NCBI GenBank assembly: GCA_028554755.1
Contig: JAPTOF010000021.1
Coordinates: forward strand, 447,501-511,500
From: Cordia subcordata
Taxonomy: Eukaryota; Streptophyta; Magnoliopsida; Boraginales; Cordiaceae
Direction of reading: 5' to 3'
DNA length: 64,000 bases
The translations under genes and the position numbers were made by a program. Positions 61,003 to 64,000 of this stretch are shown piece after piece (within the stretch, counting starts at the first letter, position 1; the number at the start of each line of letters is the position of its first letter). A model generated the notes under the pieces. That model saw only the letters and a program-made list of their open reading frames with translations, did not search any database and had not been told where the DNA came from.

Positions 61003-61475
61003 GAGGATGTTTGGATTGGTTTATCAAAAAGTTACTTAAAATATTTTTAGTTTTAAGCATTTTTTTTTATTGTCAATTTTAAAGTATTTACGTGTTTGAA
61101 TAAAAGTTATAGTTATAAGAATAAGTATTTGCATATTTGATTAAAGTAGGTTGAAAAGTAAGTTTTATGGTTAAAATAATTATTAAGGATATTAAAATAG
61201 AATTTAAAAGTAAGTATAAGATAAAAGAGTAAAAATATTTTAGTAATAAAAATAAAAAGTTAAGGATAAGATAGTAAATAATTTGGTTAAACTTGTTTTT
61301 TTTTTCTTCAAATGCTTAAAGTTATAAAAAGTAAAAATTAAAGTGGGGAATTTTTTATTTTTTACTTAAAGCCACTTAAAAAAGTATTTTTTTAATTAAA
61401 ACAAACATTTTTATTAATTTAAATTAGATTTTAAACAAGTTTAGTCATAAAAAAAGCGAAACCAAAAACACCCTC
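61003..61475 (-). mobile_element. Tourist-like MITE, family A copy 2
   Basis: 473 bp with ends GAGGATGTTTGG and (minus) GAGGGTGTTTTTGG. Perfect TTA duplication (61000-61002 and 61476-61478). The inside closely follows the copy at 28038-28508 over its whole length. Confidence 0.88.
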
Positions 61476-61581
61476 TTAAGAATGAAGACATTATCAATGT
61501 CTTGATGAATTCTTAAACTTTGATCGTGCGTACGTAGTCAGAGTGCTTAAAAGGAGACGCATTTCAAATCTCAATTTTATA

Positions 61582-61626
61582 ATGGTCAAAGTCGATATGG
61601 GCAAGGCTTATGACCGGGTAGAAGGG
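61582..61626 (+). pseudogene. LINE reverse transcriptase crumb
   Basis: Fifteen codons read MVKVDMGKAYDRVEG. This resembles the conserved first catalytic-aspartate box of plant LINE RT (DMSKAYDRVEW type). No other RT motif is found nearby, so this is a tiny remnant or a chance match. Confidence 0.35.
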
Positions 61627-61848
61627 GCGGGGGGTACTTGGATGGGTTTCCATGCATAGTGGGTGGATTGGATAAAAGCGTGTCCCCACGCGGGTTTATT
61701 TTTATAGTAACTTGCTCTTTCTCCGTTATCGTTCTTTGCCCTCTTGAATAAAGCGATTCTTAATGATTCAAATTCACGACATAAAAAGTCTTTCATCTAT
61801 ATCTTATGAAAAATGCTTTGTTATCCGAATTGGAGGATCTCATTGACA

Positions 61849-61884
61849 AAAGGCTGGAAGGCTGGAAGGCTGGAAGGCTTCAAC
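61849..61884 (+). repeat. 9-bp tandem repeat
   Basis: AAGGCTGGA repeated about four times. A (CTA/CTG)n-like triplet tract follows at 62037-62090. The rest of 61627-62099 holds nothing recognised. Confidence 0.85.
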
Positions 61885-62099
61885 TATATCGTAGTGCAGA
61901 AGAAGAGAGTAACCAGAACACACAACAGATGATTAAAGTCTAAAAATCTTTAACCTAAAATCATTTGCTTATCTAACCATTTCTTGATCTAGTTTGGTAT
62001 TAAACGTCTCTAACAATCTAACAAAAGTCATGCATAACTACTACTATTATTCCTATTGCTGCTGCTATTACTACTACTATTATCACTATTACCACAATT

Positions 62100-62710
62100 T
62101 AGGCTTCGTTTGTTTCACAGAAAATATTTTTCTAAAAAATATTTTCCTCATTTTTCAGTGTTTGGTTGCTAAAATTGAAAAAGTTAACGAAAAATATTTT
62201 TCTGGTCAATAGAAAATAAGATGATTTTCTTGTAAGATGTTTTCCTTTTCTAAAAACAGGAAAACGTTTTTCACACAATTATCAAACCTCTCCAACCCCC
62301 AACCCCGCCCCGCCCTAGCCTTTCTCCCCTCGGGCTGGTGCCTTAGGCTCGGGACTCAGCCCTTGGGACTCGGACTTGGTGCTCGGTCCCGACCCTGGCC
62401 CTCAACCTTCGGCCCCAACCCTTGGCCTTGGAGGTCGAGGGTTGGGGCGAGGGCCGCGGGGCACTCGAGGGAGGGGGTCCCGGGGTGCTGGGGGGCCAGG
62501 GATGGGTTCTAGGGGACTGGGGGAAGGGGGTCACTGCTAGTGCACATAAATATATTTTTTAGTGTCATTTAAAATATTTTTCAATTAATTTTTAGTGTAA
62601 AAATTGAACAACAGAATTTTTTTTTCAAAGAAATATTTTCTAGGAAAAAATTTTTCATGAAACATATTTTTTAAAATAAGTTATTTTTTGCGAAACAAAC
62701 AGAGCCCTAA
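62100..62710 (+). mobile_element. MITE, family F, with a GC-rich core
   Basis: The ends TTTAGGCTTCGTTTGTTTCA and (minus) TTTAGGGCTCTGTTTGTTTC are inverted copies. The arms hold AGAAAATATTTTTC-type repeats known from common plant MITEs. The centre (62280-62530) is very GC-rich and repetitive (CTCGGACTTGGTGCTCGGTC, GAGGGCCGCGGGGCACTC). Open frames in it are due to composition. Confidence 0.7.
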
Positions 62711-63536
62711 ATATACATTATTAGAGCTGCATACTATTAATCTTTATTTTGAGTGATACCACTACCACTATATGCTCATGAAACAAAGCTAGAAATGGAT
62801 TGTTATATTTTCTTTGGGTCTAAGCCCTAAGGAGTTGAAGATTTCTTATTAAAGGCACAAACTGCGAGCTTAGCTTGCACCAAGACCTTCAGTTGTTGGT
62901 TTCAACATATCTTTCAAATGATGAAACGATTACAAAAATTGTTGGCATTTCATGAATAGCGTATGCAATTGGACACGTACGTAGTTGCATAGATGGCATG
63001 AATAAAATTGAGTATTTGGCTTGTTGAGGGGTGGCATTGTCTCTTGTGGGTACCTAATATATATTTGCTTGTCATAAGATATGTATATATGTAGATGTAT
63101 AACTTTGATTGGTGGTATGTATATTAATGTACGTTCCATTTTTTCACATCTATAATTTAGCTCTGTATCATCGTCATTATATGACGAAGTCTCTCATTTT
63201 AAAATATTGAATTATTACTAATAAGTTATAGGTAGATTGTTAGCCACCAGCCACCTAAGAAGTTGTCAAATATTTGTATTAGTAGTTGTTTCTGTTTCTC
63301 TTTCAAATGAAACTTAAACAAGAATTTGTTTGACTAGTAATGGCATTCGAGATAAAGACTTTGAGATTTATGAATGTCAAATTTGAACTGTCATGGAAGG
63401 TAAGTGGAAAACAATTACACTTAAAAAAAAAAAAAAAGAAAAGTTATGATGACTATAGTAATTTACCCTTTTCTTTCGCCCTCTTCCAGCTTCAAGAGGC
63501 AATTTACTCCATATGCACGTCTATCTACCTATCTAT
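62711..63536. other. Intergenic region, nothing recognised
   Basis: AT-rich, with a poly-A run at 63422-63437. Short open frames only. Confidence 0.5.
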
Positions 63537-63774
63537 ATCTCTACTATATACTAAATAGTCACTAGGCCAAAGGCCATTGGATGCTTCTCTCCGAAAATTA
63601 GATGCCTCACGTGATGCCATGTGTCATTGATGAAGCATTTTTATACATTGTTACATGTCAATCCATGTACATGCGTTGCCATTCAAATAACCACTAAAAA
63701 AATTGGGCACATTACATGCTTCTACGAAATGTGACCCCTGCAAAACTGAAATTTCATTGACATGTGTTATATTA
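63537..63774 (+). mobile_element. Probable Helitron 5' end, truncated by window
   Basis: A|TCTCTACTATATACTAAATA matches the 5' end pattern of plant Helitrons (TCTCTACTATAT...). GCCTCACGTGATGCCATGTG follows. The 3' end is not in the window. A family B MITE begins at 63775. Confidence 0.45.
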
Positions 63775-64000
63775 AGAGCCCGTTTGAATTGGTTTTTTTT
63801 CAAAATATTGTTTTAAACAATTTTTGAAAAATAACGTTTTTGAGAAGATGAAAAATCTGACTTTTAAAAAAAGTTGAATTTGAGCTTTTTCAGAGTCTCA
63901 GTTTTTTTGGAAGTCAAATAAAATAGCTATTGCAAATTTCATGTAACTTTTTCAGAAAAAATGTATTTTTTTCTTAAGAAAAGCCAATCCAAACAAGCCT
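63775..64000 (+). mobile_element. MITE, family B copy 2, reaches window end
   Basis: It starts AGAGCCCGTTTGAATTGG. The last bases CCAATCCAAACAAGCCT are the inverted end, so the element is complete or nearly so. The body resembles 50517-50726. Confidence 0.7.

Noticed and set aside
61849..61884. CRISPR-like short repeat
   Set aside because: Four perfect 9-bp tandem units without spacers, in a eukaryotic genome. It is a minisatellite.
62237..62512. Open frames on both strands in the GC-rich block
   Set aside because: Pro/Gly/Arg-rich translation on both strands reflects low-stop GC composition inside a MITE.

Overview
The window is nuclear DNA of a flowering plant, most likely a dicot. It is AT-rich, its genes have GT-AG introns, its microsatellites are (TA)n and (TG)n, and it is full of plant transposons (hAT, MULE, copia, gypsy-type solo LTRs, Tourist-like MITEs, Helitron-like ends). 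I cannot name the species. Three intact host genes are visible: an alpha-expansin (10197-12204, +, 3 exons, 257 codons), a MATE/DTX efflux transporter (31933-35455, -, 2 exons, 522 codons) and a nucleotidyltransferase with a PAP/OAS1-type domain (53174-60619, +, 9 exons, 886 codons). All splice junctions keep the reading frames open. The three genes have no evident functional link.

Left part (1-7584): a short copy of a local repeat family is followed by a complete but dead hAT element (496-6689) with 14-bp terminal inverted repeats and an 8-bp target duplication. Its transposase is broken. A 1.77-kb solo LTR (4762-6530) with a 5-bp duplication GGTAC sits inside it. Just downstream is the 3' end and LTR of a truncated copia element (about 6740-7584). 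The expansin gene follows.

Middle (13617-29420): a decayed Mutator-like element on the minus strand is split by an 11.8-kb copia element of Maximus/SIRE type (14983-26813, minus). The copia has both LTRs, a primer binding site, polypurine tract, gag, integrase, RT and RNase H remnants and an additional 3' ORF. Its upstream LTR is in turn interrupted by a solo-LTR-like insert (25126-26748), and the N-terminal part of the Mutator-like gene is interrupted by a Tourist-like MITE. The MATE gene follows.

Right part (35456-64000): 17 kb without a convincing gene hold microsatellites, a SINE-like piece, a cluster of Helitron-like termini (45.3-48.5 kb), several MITE families and a direct array of one repeat family (50.9-52.1 kb). 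The nucleotidyltransferase gene follows, then a MITE, a LINE-like crumb, a MITE with a GC-rich core and a probable Helitron 5' end.

No clearly new protein system was found. The observations most worth checking are four repeated hairpins with paired base changes inside the nested solo LTR, GGTCGAC-rich arrays shared by otherwise unrelated LTR elements, the extra 3' ORF of the copia element, and the Helitron-end cluster.
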